This document shows positions 1 through 11,510 of a DNA stretch of 64,000 nucleotides, one piece after another. Position numbers and translations under genes: made by a program. The first letter of the stretch is position 1. Each line of letters begins with the position of its first letter. Below the pieces are notes generated by a model. The model saw only the letters and a program-made list of their open reading frames with translations, was not told where the DNA came from and did no database searches. Source of the stretch: Lineus longissimus (lineage: Eukaryota; Nemertea; Pilidiophora; Heteronemertea; Lineidae); NCBI RefSeq assembly GCF_910592395.1, contig NC_088325.1:3873501-3937500 (forward strand), read 5' to 3'.

Positions 1-280
1 CGTGTCTAAATGATAGGTCTGGAACATCCAACCTATGAATATTCAATTAATGGTGGACTTGTGGCTGCTGTAACCATATGCCCCAAACATAAATAATTAT
101 ACTTAATTATTATACATTAATATCTACTCATCAAAAATCAGTAAAAATTTTATCTATAAATTTTGCAAATGCCAATATGCTTGCACCTGGAAATCATCTT
201 TTTCACTGTACCAACAGCTTTCATTGATTATACAACCCCTTGGGTTCGTGTGCAAGTGTGGCATGCCTGGCATACACCAA

Positions 281-353
281 AATGGACAGTGAGGTACCAA
301 TACGAACAGTGTGGTACCAATACGGACATCATCATCATCATCATCATCATGTC
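281..353. repeat. Outlying minisatellite units plus (ATC)n microsatellite
   Basis: Two to three copies of the 20-bp unit that forms the main array at 575-1481 lie here (281-329), followed by a short (ATC)n tract at about 328-350. The 220 bases between this spot and the main array are unrelated unique sequence, so the outlier is either a separated edge of the array or a seed copy. Confidence 0.8.
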
Positions 354-574
354 CAGCAGCCATGCGGCCATTGGGGCGACCCTAAGCTGTTAATGATGCG
401 ACACCACACGGTTCTGTTCTCGGCGAGGCGGATCAGGTCACTGGTCTTTCTTCCAGTCCAATGCGTCCGCCATCCAAATTCTCTTTGGATGGCGGCTACC
501 CTCCACTGGCCGAACCACCTCAGTTTTTCTTCTTGGCAACGGTTAGGAGGCTGTCGTGATGCCTGATGTACTGG

Positions 575-1481
575 GTGACAAATACGGACAGCGAGATACC
601 AATACAGACAGTGACGTTCCAAAACGGATAGTGAGGTACCAATAAGGACAGTGACGCACCAATACGGACAGTGACGTTCCAATACGGACAGCGAGGTACC
701 AATACGGACAGTGACGTTCCAAAACGGATAGTGAGGTACCAATACGGACAGTGAGATACCAATACGGACAGTGACTTTCCAAAACGGATAGTGAGGTACC
801 AATAAGGACAGTGACGTTCCAAAACGGATAGTGAGGTACCAATACGGACAGTGAGATACCAATATGGACAGTGAGGTACCAATACGGACAGCGAGGTACT
901 AATATGGAAAGTGACGTACCGATATGGACAGCGAGGTACCAATATGGACAGTGACGTTCCAAAACAGATAGTGAGGTACCAATACGGATAGTGAGATACC
1001 AATACGGACAGTGAGATACCAATACGGACAGTGAGATACCAATACGGACAGCAAGGTACTGATATGGACAGTGACGTTCCAAAACGGATAGTGAGGTACC
1101 AATACGGACAGGGAGGTACCAATACCGACAGCTAGGTACCAATACGGACCGTGAGTTACCAATTTGGACAGGGAGGTACCAATACGGACAGTGACGTACC
1201 AATACGGACAGTGACGTTCCAAAACGGATAGTGAGGTACCAATATGGACAGTGACGTACCGATATGGACAGTGAGGTACCAATTTGGACAGGGTGGTACT
1301 AATTTGGACAGTGGCTTACCAATATGGACAGCGAGGTACCAATACGGACAGTGACGTTCCAAAACGAATAGTGAGATACCGATACGGACAGGGAGATACC
1401 AATACGGACAGCGAGGTACCAATACGGACCGTGAGGTACCAATTTGGACAGGGAGGTACTAATACGGACAGCGAGGTACTA
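575..1481. repeat. 20-bp minisatellite, about 45 copies
   Basis: The unit is close to GAGGTACCAATACGGACAGT and repeats without insertion or deletion, so every third unit falls in the same column of a 60-base layout. Two unit types alternate: the GGTACC form and a GACGTTCC-AAAACGGATAGT form. The second recurs at multiples of 20 bp, with 120-140 bp spacing in the right half (about 957, 1077, 1217, 1357), which is a higher-order repeat. Because 20 is not a multiple of 3, all three minus-strand frames stay open and would encode Cys/Tyr/Val-rich repeats. These long frames are a by-product of the repeat and I do not call them genes. Confidence 0.95.
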
Positions 1482-2380
1482 ATTTCTATTTCAAAACACC
1501 TCAAACCAAACACTGAAATGGGATTTTTAATGTTTCTAGTTTCTCTTTTGAAGGATCACACTGGAGAAGCAATTCCCCAGATTGCCGATAATTGGGCAGG
1601 CCTTCCAGTTTGCCGAGCTGGCCGGTCCTGGGGAAGGAAAACATTATTCAATAAAAATGGAAAAACTGTGGTTTGGAGTCCTTCAAAGAATTATCGTTGC
1701 CTTAACGTAACGATGGCCCGTATTTCAAGGATCCTATGCGTGATCCAATGGGGGGGGGGGGGTGTCCCTTGGTCGTAACCCCGCCACAACCCACGTTCAA
1801 TACATATCGCGCGGATACGAGCACGAGTCTTAATCAATTCCACGTCATTATATTGTATAGTAATTTGGCCAGGTTTAACACCCATGGTTGGACATCAAAA
1901 CCAAATTATTCTCAAAATCTCCGAAAACATATATAGGCCTATATGACACTCGCGAAAATTTAGCAGTTCGGACCGACCGGACGCGATATCACCTTTCGAA
2001 AACGATTTTCTTAGAGGACATGACCTGCCTGACTAAAGAGTCAATCCCATATATCTTCAAAGATGATATTTTAACCCGCAGGTAACTAAAACATACCTTG
2101 GCCTACATAAATGACACAATTCAGGATAAATTGCGCAATCAAGACCACCTTCCAAAAGAATCTCCAAATTTATCTGAATTTAAATTTAGATGTTCTTCTT
2201 CTGTCTTCAACAGCGTTGCCCCAGTTGTTGGCAACGACCCGACTTATTGAAACTTTGGCCTCATTACTGTCTAACCCAGGAAGTTGTATCTTGTATCTGT
2301 TAATATAATGAATATCGTTAGCCAATTACTGTTAGAAAGAATTCATTTAGTGGAGCTGAAGACGCACGTATGCCTTCAAC
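1482..2380. other. Intergenic stretch with a G13 run
   Basis: No gene, RNA or repeat was recognised. A run of 13 G lies at 1750-1762. This stretch would hold the promoter of the gene that starts at 2381; no TATA box or other element stands out. Confidence 0.4.
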
Positions 2381-5170
2381 ATGCATTCGACGTGGATTTT
2401 GTTCGGATTTTTGTTGATGTCGTTGATTCTGTCGATTAAAGGGTACCCTATTACTTGTGGATATTGCAGATTTAAGGTGCGCACAATCTGTAACCGTGGT
2501 AAATGCATGCCCAAGAGGTTTTACAAGTCTCAGTATCCCATCCTTATATACAAATGTATGCACGGTATATACATGTACAGCAATGGCTTACACCCACACG
2601 AGGGAGGAAATATTCTTTTTCGGGTCGCCGGGATTGCCCGAAAATGACTATAGGGATTCGGGATAGAGGAACATTTCCTCGGGAAAATCGGGACGAAGGT
2701 GCCGTCTGGAAGCGGAATTTGCAGGATATGACAAATGGGAATCGGGATTTTTCTTCTAACAATCTATGGTGATGACCAAAACGCTTCCAAAGTAGCCCTT
2801 ATAGATTATTTGACCAAAATTGTTTCTAGTGATATATTAGTCGATAACAATTCTTTGTCCCAGCAGAAACAGGCGCGGATCGGAGGGGGGGGGAGGTAAG
2901 GTTCGCACGTCAACGCAATCCTATTAGATGCCTGAAATGCTTGAAAATCGCAACAACTGCATGCCTCCTAAATGTTCAAACTTTTCTGGTGGAGTGCATT
3001 TCTTTGATGATACTTTTGACTTTTCAGACACGCTCAGCCGGTTACCAGCCTTGCAGGGTCATCAACTATGGACAAGGTAAATTCATCGTGGACTGCATCA
3101 GCTTAGGCTGGTTGGGACAGCGAAGGAACTTCTGTAACCACAACAAATATATTGTTATCTTAAAGGGACAACTTAGGCTTGATATATTGTGGTTTTTTCA
3201 TCCAAAAATGGTTTCCAGCAGGACCGTGACATCTCCAAATTAACAGGATAATTGAAAAACCATTGAACTGTAATAACCAATGCACTATAGAACTGCATGT
3301 ATCCAAAGGCCTACCTGAGTTTCACAAGCCATGTCCAAGGCTGCCTCACAACCCTAGCAAAAATCGTTTTTCGAGATCAGTTGTAATGTGATTCTACAGG
3401 TGGCGACGTATGATGGCAAGCAGGGGGTATTTTTCTTCTCGTCAGGTAAATCCTACACCCACGTTGTCCCTTTTAAAATAGCAGTTCACATAACTACACT
3501 GTATTTTTTCAAGTTTTTTTCTAGGCTTCGGTGTCGGCGTAAAAGGAATAGAAGTCCACCAATGTAATAGTCCTACCCTATTGTTATCTTGTTGTGTTAA
3601 GCTTCAAGCCTACAGCTAGCGATACCTTAACCTTAGGCAATAAGGAATTCGCTGATGGTGGGAACTCTTTGAGCCCTGTCACATCTACCTTTCCTTGATA
3701 AGCAGTTTGTTTCGTTCCATATTTCTTGTTTAGGATGCCAGAACCCGAGTGCCCTGCCGAGGGCTTCCGAGTGGCCTGGAGCACCACGTGATCTTGCCGT
3801 CACATTCCACAAACACCGACACAGGTTTCTAATGCGAATTTCGTTCAAACCACCGGACGGTAAGCGTGACGTCATTGCTGAGGTATCCATTAGCGAATGG
3901 CTTGAGACGCTAATATTCATCATGAATATACCTCGAGGTTGGAAAGGGGATTTCGAATCATCAATTTTTAAAAGTCTAACAGTGTAGAACAAAGACACCT
4001 CGCGATTAACTACATACACCCGACTGACGATCTCTTTGCATGCGAAGGCAGGTGGCGTAGGTTAGAGCGCTCTAGCGTACGCATGCGCACAATAGGGTGG
4101 ATCGGAAAATTGTGTGTACAAACTAACCATCGATCCCTTATTTCTATTCCAGCAAGTATCTCTGCGTTGAAAGGTGTCATGGTTGCGATCATAGCCACCA
4201 GTGGGCGCGACCTTGGCCAACTCGTCACCTGCCTCGTTTATAACCTTTCCAGAGTTGATTGGAATCAAGTAGGACGACAGGTGGGTTGAAAATCAGAGGT
4301 GGGCCATCATTATACACTCGGGTAGAAAATTGCAATCTTCAATGAGATGTCAATCAAATTTACCACCGAATAAAATAGTACACTCTTAAAAATAAATTAA
4401 GGTTTGTGAGCTCTTCAAGGGTTTTTTCGGACAACGTCTGGAAGCAGTGTGTCCTTCGGTTTTTATTGTTTTGATTCGCGATCAGCGGGCCCACGCCCAC
4501 CAATCTCGTCCCCCAATACACCCTCTCAAGTGTAGGTGGCACTGCACAGTGCGGTGGACGGTGTCATGGGCCGCCTCAAATATCGGCTTCCGGCACACGA
4601 TTCAAGGTATTGTTCCAGTTCCCGGCGAGACCAATCTTTCTTGCGTAACAGGCACCATAATCCACACATTTCTTGGTTCGTAGGAATCCACAGAAGATGT
4701 CTACAGCATTTCCAGGACATTTAATTGATACATTTACCGATTTGTGGAGCGGCCTTTGACGCAACTGGGATTATAAAAATGGTGTCATTGCATTTTGCCG
4801 ATCTTTATCGCCTTTTGCAAACATAGCCTACCGACGAGGTTGGTTAGTCGATATGACTGCTATTTGCTACATTGAATCACGTATTTCCCTCTCGAATCAT
4901 ATTGGTCCTGTGGGTGTTAAATATCTATATGGCCCTGTACTGTAAATCCTTTTCTTTCAGACTGACATAGAGCTGTACCTGACGCCAAGAAACTCGAACG
5001 GATGTCACAATCTCCCTTTTGTCTGGTTCAAACCAGGGGAGTCCTTCTACATAAACGTCGAGTCCCTGCCCGCCAGGGCCGCCTACCACCCTAACCAAGG
5101 CAGCAACTCCGTGGAGAAGTACTTTCGAATCCCTCCCAAGGCGAATATGACTGACCTTGCCGTTTTGTAA
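2381..5170 (+). CDS. Five-exon gene for a 201-aa secreted protein, tentatively FGF-like/beta-trefoil
   Basis: Exons by eye: 2381-2476, 3400-3445, 3734-3859, 4153-4280, 4961-5170. Junction phases agree throughout (0, 1, 1, 0) and the sum is 606 nt, giving 201 aa and a stop. The first exon encodes a signal peptide (MHSTWILFGFLLMSLILSIKG) followed by a Cys-x2-Cys. Exon 4 (ISALKGVMVAIIAT, then a TC step) resembles the FGF segment GVVxIxGVxxxxYLAMN...EC. The last exon (VWFKPGESFYINVE, then a final RIP) resembles the closing WYVALNxxG...HFLP strands. Acceptors at 4152 and 4960 and donors at 3446, 3860 and 4281 are good; the first donor (AAG|GTGCGC) is weak. The FGF assignment is inference from strand pattern and length; identity is low, and another beta-trefoil or an unrelated secreted family is possible. 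No polyadenylation signal was seen close to the stop. Confidence 0.5.
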
Positions 5171-5433
5171 AGTCCCTCCCGTTATGGCCGCCTCTAGAAA
5201 TATCCGAGGCAGCAGTGTGACTCTAGCACCCCTTGATGCCCTCCCCTTTCAACCACAATGATACTTCTACAATGCATAACTTGGCAGGGAAGATGAGACA
5301 ATGGCCGAGTTGAAGGTGGGCCGCGTTGCGGGATATCCCTGCCAGCGCTCGCTTCAGAAAAACTGTAGGAAGATTCAGCCAGCCGGAATTCGCCGCCACT
5401 TTCCGACTGACAACAATATCGTGTAATTGAATG

Positions 5434-5890
5434 GCGAATCATATGGGAAGAGGATATATACATAGCATGCTGTGTATGCAACACACAGTAGTTTTAAGTT
5501 CACAGCGTTTTATATTACTATTCATTAGGCTCGTTATAAAGCTAGCAACATTTTCTCTTGAATACACAACATGTGGTGTATACAATGTACAGGCACGCGC
5601 ATTGTCTAGAGTACACAGCAGACTTCGCTGGCTAGAGAAAACTGTTTTGGTCATATGGCACACATGCCATCCAAAAACCGGGGCTCCATACGCCTTAGAT
5701 TTACTTGGGGGCAGGGAATGGATGAGAATTTGCCCCAACTTGAAGGGAAGCGGGGAGTTCTTCCACCGACACCGCCACCGCCATTTTTTCTCCAGCTGAC
5801 GTCATGGATGACGCGGTTTATTAATTCGCCTATGCTGTGCATGCAACCAACTTGTCCCTGCGTACACAGCGTCTGCTGTGGACATAGCCA
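5434..5890 (+). repeat. Dispersed repeat, copy 1 (inverted partner at 10873-11510)
   Basis: This block reappears as its reverse complement at 10873-11510. Shared landmarks include a palindrome around AGCATGCTGTGT, the segment TTTTCTCTTGAATACACAAC, a GTACAGGCACGCGCATTGTC stretch and a TGACGTCA-rich end. Copy 1 is shorter: copy 2 has extra internal blocks. No coding content was recognised. It is probably a non-autonomous transposable element; the termini were not defined. Confidence 0.8.
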
Positions 5891-7476
5891 CTTCGAATCT
5901 TATCAGTGATCGTGTACTGACAAAAAAACATAAATGCTTGAAAAAAAATACTTACAACGTCTTAGCTTTTCACCGCTGTGACGTTTTTGAACTTAACAAA
6001 TAATTTGTTAGTTAATTTGAATTTAACAAATAATTTGTTTTCGACGCGATCCCTTGTCAAAAAAGATAAGGTGGCTTAATGAATTTATACCGAACTGGGG
6101 GTATTGGCTGTCTCGCTAAACACGGCGAGGAATGGAGCTAAAATGAAGGCCAACACCGAGGCGGCTGCCAAGGTTTTGGGAGAAATAACAGCTCCACTCA
6201 GCGGCGTTAGGTGAGATTCCACCAGGTTTGGTATCAATTTCTAATGTTAGACACCTCAAAATTGATATATTTTAAAGTGGTACGCCGTTGGTTATACTCG
6301 TGGTCCAGGAAATAGTAATGCAGTTGTACACCTTGCCGTAGTACAGTTATCATGCATACGAACTTGCTGAAACTTGATATTTGTAGTGTTCGTATATCTG
6401 TCTACACAACGGAAGTGCTGAAATTTATACTCGGTACGTAATGGGAAATTATCAAATTCAATTACAAATTTCATGTCTTAAGTTTAACGTACGGCGTAGG
6501 CCTTTAAGCATTATCGATCGGAGATCTGCTGTGGATACATTCTACGTACCGACCTTAAGAGGTTATGGTTGTCTATGTGGGCAAGATGGGGTTAATACAT
6601 GATCCATCATAAAAATAAGAGGTAAAAATTGTAACTAAGTGTTTTAGAATCCTCAACAATTTAGGTATTGAAAACCGACAACAATGCTGAAAACTAAGTA
6701 TATGTCGTAATCACGGATTAAGATTTGGTTTCTGATCCGATAAAAGCTAGATTAGGAAAAATTGGAAAAACTTGGATCAAAACATAATGGCATTACTGAT
6801 GTTTTAATTAATAGTAAATCCCTCTGTATTTATCTCCATTGTTACTGAGGTTGCCAGACTCCGGCGAAGTGATAGTACTACATTGTATTAGTAGCGTGGT
6901 CTTAATATACTTGAATATTATGTCTGCTTTGGAGAATATAAGGTTGCCTGGTATTTTGAAACGAAAATATGCTTATGTATATATTACAGACTAGTATTCT
7001 AATCCCATGGATGTAAGACCGTTTCATTAATTCAGAACATGGCCAACCCCTGGACAAGGACATGGCGCCATAAATTTGGGATAACCTGGTGTCGCCCAGC
7101 GACCAAACGAAAACAACGTTATTCGAAATGGCATCGAACGACCATGTGCATTTATATCAAATAGAGTTTGGCTTGAATATTTAGAAACTGTCTTATATTA
7201 ATGAAAGTCGAGCATTCACAGAAATATATGATGCATCAGGGTTACATTAATACAAATCTAAACTGAATTCTGTGAATGCATGGATATAATGCTGCACAAA
7301 AATTATCATAGCGACTTTTACCCGTTTTTATATTGACGATGCAAAAATAGCGAACTACCGATATTCATTAAAATTAGCAAGTACGAGATATTCGCTTTTC
7401 CCGTTTTCGATGCGTCATTGTGGGCTACTCTGCACTCCGTAGTGTATGAAACGTTTATTTGCCAAGACGCTTTAAT
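5891..7476. other. Intergenic, AT-rich, nothing recognised
   Basis: I see no exon with convincing splice sites, RNA gene or repeat array here. It lies between the inverted-repeat copy and the PAN-domain gene and would contain that gene's promoter. Confidence 0.35.
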
Positions 7477-10410
7477 ATGAAGCGAAAGACGTGCGTACAT
7501 TTCTTTTTGCTGAATTCCGTTTACGTTTTGGTTGCATTCGGATTCGGAAAATATGAAACTACGGAATTTCTTGAGATAAGAGAAATTAGCTTTGCCGCTT
7601 CCAAGGTCAATCAAAGGAAAATCCGGATTCTTGGTCCCTTTTTTAAGGAATGGAAAACGCGAAGTTTCCAGGATTGTTGCATTGCGTGTGGCGTCAACGA
7701 TAGGTGCCATTCCTTTAATTTCGATAGGAAGCTTGGAGTGTGCCAATTGAGTGCCTTTACATCGTCCTGCACGGCGGATTTTGAGCATGGTTTCGAACCA
7801 CTGGAGGTGAGTAAGTTAGATGAAATCATTTGCTAATGAATAAGAAATTTTGCCCCTGATTGAAGAAATATTCAATTACTTTGCCAACTTGACAGTGGAT
7901 AACACATACTTTAAGGGCGTACTTTTAAACAGTCGGTGTGACATGCGATCGAACCGCTGGAGGGGACTAACTTTTAAAAAAAACCTTTCTTTTGCCAATC
8001 GTACATTTTTTTAAATCATTTAGCCAACATTACAGTGGATTACACATACATTTAAACTACTGTCAGTACACAGTTGTTTTATAATTATAGTATCCTTTTA
8101 TAGCAATTACCCTGTCGGTTCTTTACTTTTACCTACGCGCTCGATGAATTCTACGCATACACACACGCACCTCGAACTCCAGTGCAAATCCGCCATTGGT
8201 GACGACGTTGGCGCCAAAAACTATTTCTCTTGACCTAGATTCAAAAGCCTTTTTGAATAATGCGATCCAAACGATAACATCCGCTACAAACATTCTTGAT
8301 CAACTAGTTGAACTTTATAAAGACGCTGTATGAAGAAAAATTGCACAAATATCGAAATGCATGATTATTATGAGGAGAACTATTTTGGCCGATATTCACC
8401 CTACCACTTGCTCGACCTCGTCACAATCGTCATGTGGTGACGACTCGGATTGGCGTGAGAGGGAATACGTCCGTCCCCCCCCCAATATCCCCTCTAATGT
8501 AAGAATGATTCTAACATTAGAGTGCTTACCCTATAATTTTTTTGGGGGGGTATACCTCGCCAAATTTTTAAAAAATTTACAGTTTTTGGTAGTTTTGGAT
8601 ACAAGTGTACATTACCTAAAAATTGGGTAGTTTGCCCATGTTTTTGGGTACAATTGTGAATGGAATGACATTTATGGGTATTTTTTTCACAATTCTTTGG
8701 GCATGTTGGGTACAATTGAAATTGTAAACTAGTCCTACCTTGGAACAAAGAGGAAAATACAGAACTGTGCATAACCCTTTCCTTCTCTAATCAGTGGAAC
8801 TTCATCATATTGTTTTTGAACTTATTTTCTGAGGAGATCCAACCAAGATGTTTCCTCACACGACTTCTCTTATCTCAGGGCCGGGGAAAGGGCAACTCTC
8901 TTTGTCCATGCTCAACTTGAAAAAGCAATAGCAAGATGTTCCATTCATTATGGAAGGAAAGAGTTAATAGGGAATGAGTGATTTTTCATTTCCTTGGGGC
9001 TTCTAAACTCTTGCAGAGTCTGACACACACGCTCAGAGGTCATCACTATAATACTGTATTACTGTGTCGAATCCTCTGCAAACAGTTTTTCTGTCCGTCG
9101 ACGTTATGTAGATAAGAATAAATACACCGTTTCAAATACCTGTCGAATAATTCAAGAGAACTTTCCATATGATGAGTGAAAATCAAAATGTTGTAAATCC
9201 CCGTCGATTTCATTTCACGTACTTAACAAACTAGCGGCTACAATGTTGTCCCGGCTCTGGAAAAAAGTCAGGTGTCGAACGCCTGAGTCGGGAGTTTGCA
9301 TTGGCAGCTGCATAAATCAATCAGATAATCCAACTGGCCACCTTCTTCTCTCCGCAGGCTTGGCAAGTCCACTTCGCGAGGCAAAATTGTAAGTCATCCC
9401 TTTTCTAAAACGCATCATCAATAACATGGCGATCCGATGCGGTCACATGCGCCCGTTTTAGTTGAACTGAAATTATGTTAAGTTAAACTGAAATCTTTTT
9501 GAGTCAAGGCAAGAGTCCACGGACCCTTTCATTCCATATACGCGAACAGAAAAGAACTCGGAGAAACATTTCGCACAGCAGGGTTTCACTAGTTTAAAGG
9601 AGTAGGCGTATTATTCCTTTAGTACATGTTTATTTTTCTCGTCGGTTTCCGATCTTTACAGCACCCGATGCCAAACCAATGGAAGGTCCGAAGCTTCGAC
9701 TTTACAGGCAGAGGTCAAGGACACACGTGTACAGAAAGCTCAGAGTCGCGAGGAAACCAGTCGTGACCTTTGGCGGGTTCGACAGCACGAAATCTGGAAA
9801 ATTCTTCACGGCGGATTTCAAATATAATATGCAAATATGTGTCCATATCCCCCCGACGGTGAGGAAAGTTTCAAGAGGGAAACGCTCGACTGTTACCAAG
9901 AAAAATGGTGAAGGGATTAGAAGTAGAATATTTGGTCGTCGGAGGACACGATCTGTCCCAAGAAATCAACCCAATTTTTTCACTGGTAGACCTCATCGCA
10001 AACGCCTGAGAAAGGTACCTGGAGGTGGCAAACAGAACCAAGAGCTCACGCGGCCAAGTCCTAGTGCCAGACGACCAAAGTATTTCGAGCCTCCTCGGCT
10101 TCACCGCACCAACCTGGTGAACTCAACGCAGCCCCTCCAAAGAAAGTTACTCGGAGGTCGCAACCGGGACCTAGAACCCACGCGGTCGAGGCCAAGCATC
10201 GAAGTGTCATCAACAAAACGGAGATTTATACGCTCTTACAGGAGGCGGACGAGGCGGTACCGGCTGGTCGATGTGAGGAAGTGGTTTGGCGAAGGTGTGG
10301 TTTGGTCAAAAGTTGTATACTTCCCTGGATTTGTGACGGTAACGGACAGAGTGAAGGGTAAGTCTAAGGTCCGTCAGGTCCGCGTTTTGAATCATGCCAA
10401 AAACTTATGA
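7477..10410 (+). CDS. Three-exon gene for a 369-aa secreted PAN/apple-domain protein with a very basic C-terminal part
   Basis: Exons: 7477-7806, 9358-9388 (31 nt), 9662-10410. Phases match (0, then 1), and 330+31+749 nt is exactly 370 codons. Residues 1-24 form a signal peptide. Residues about 50-110 are a PAN/apple-type module with Cys at 67, 68, 71, 77, 89 and 98 and the core CHSFNF...GVCQLS. Residues 122-369 are extremely Arg/Lys-rich. They hold possible convertase sites (RGKR at 192-195, RRRTRS near 213-218), an internal duplication (KVPGGGKQN...RPSP versus LLGGRNRDL...RPS) and end pieces (KLRLYRQRSRTHVY; VVWSKVVYFPGFVTVTDRV) that loosely resemble the first and last FGF strands. PAN modules bind protein or carbohydrate in secreted and cell-surface proteins. 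The PAN call is solid; the FGF resemblance is weak. The first ATG in frame was chosen as start. An alternative is that the long last exon is a separate gene. Confidence 0.6.
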
Positions 10411-10872
10411 CCATTCTATATGTATTATCACAATGTCTGCTTGATTTGAACTTCTTTTCCCGAAATCAATGCCTTTTTGTTTGAGGGTCTTTAGTTATAA
10501 AAGTGGCTCCATGTTCATCATTGCTACAGCAGCGGATTGAACCCTTACACTAATGTGGACGAACTCCTTAAGTTAGTCGCGAGGCAGTAATCATAAGTGG
10601 TTAGATTTGAATTTCGCCAAATGAATGAATGCACTTCTGGTATGTTTGCATTATGAACAACAAATTTACAACTTAGCTAGACATTTTCAATTCTGGAACA
10701 TTTCTGAAGCACACTACAACAAAATTCGTTGCAGACTAATTCAGTGAGTGTCCCCACTGCAACAGCCTGAAACAATTCTAAGCAGGTTTCAAGAATTTTA
10801 GAAGATAATGTAAAAAATAGCAGGAAAATGGAGGATAAGAAAAAGTGTATTTCCATAATTGTCAATCAAACG

Positions 10873-11510
10873 AAGTGGCTATTTAAACAGCAGACTGATG
10901 TGTACGCAGGAACAAGTTTGTTGTATGCACAGAAGAGGCGAATCAACATAACAGCGTCATCAATGACGTCAGCTGGAGAGTAAAAAGGCGGTGGCGGTGG
11001 TGGTGGAAGAACCCCCTGCTTCCCTTCAAGTTGGGGCCAAATTCTTATCCTTTCCCGCCTTCCAAACAAATCTCTTTCGGTATCAGGAGCAACACAACGT
11101 TGCCTTTGCAATACGGCAATCTAGAACCATCGACAAACAAGAAAGAGTCTTAAAAAATGAAGAGAAAATTCCACAGCAATTGAAGTACGTGTGTCAAGTA
11201 CCACTGCAAGCATGGTGAAAACACGCACGTCGAAGCCCCGGTTTTTCGATGGCATGTATGCCATATGACCAAAACAGTTTTCTCCAGCCAGCGAAGTCTG
11301 CTATCTGTGCTCTAGACAATGCGCGTGCCTGTACATTGTATACACAGCATGTTGTGTATTCAAGAGAAAATGTTGCTAGGATTCACAGCAGGTAGCATTA
11401 AATGGGAGGCGGGGCTTTATAATGAGCAAAATGAATATTAATATAAAACGCTGTGAACATAAAACTACTGCATGTTGCATACACAGCATGCTGTGTACAT
11501 ATCCTCTTCC
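10873..11510 (-). repeat. Dispersed repeat, copy 2, inverted relative to 5434-5890
   Basis: Reverse complement of copy 1 with high similarity over several blocks. It carries about 170 extra bases near 11055-11225 and a further insertion near 11390-11420 that contains CCCGCCTCC on the reverse strand. A palindrome around AGCATGCTGTGT lies near its right end, as in copy 1. The two copies flank the PAN-domain gene in inverted orientation. Confidence 0.8.

Noticed and set aside
347-1513. Several overlapping minus-strand open frames rich in Cys, Tyr and Val
   Set aside because: They are produced by the 20-bp tandem repeat, which lacks stops in every minus-strand frame. No start context, splice sites or domain.
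3028-3076. Candidate exon with acceptor GACTTTTCAG and donor CAAG|GTAAAT
   Set aside because: Including it breaks the phase of the 2381-5170 gene (it ends in phase 1, the next exon needs phase 0). The five-exon model without it is in frame. It could be an alternative exon.
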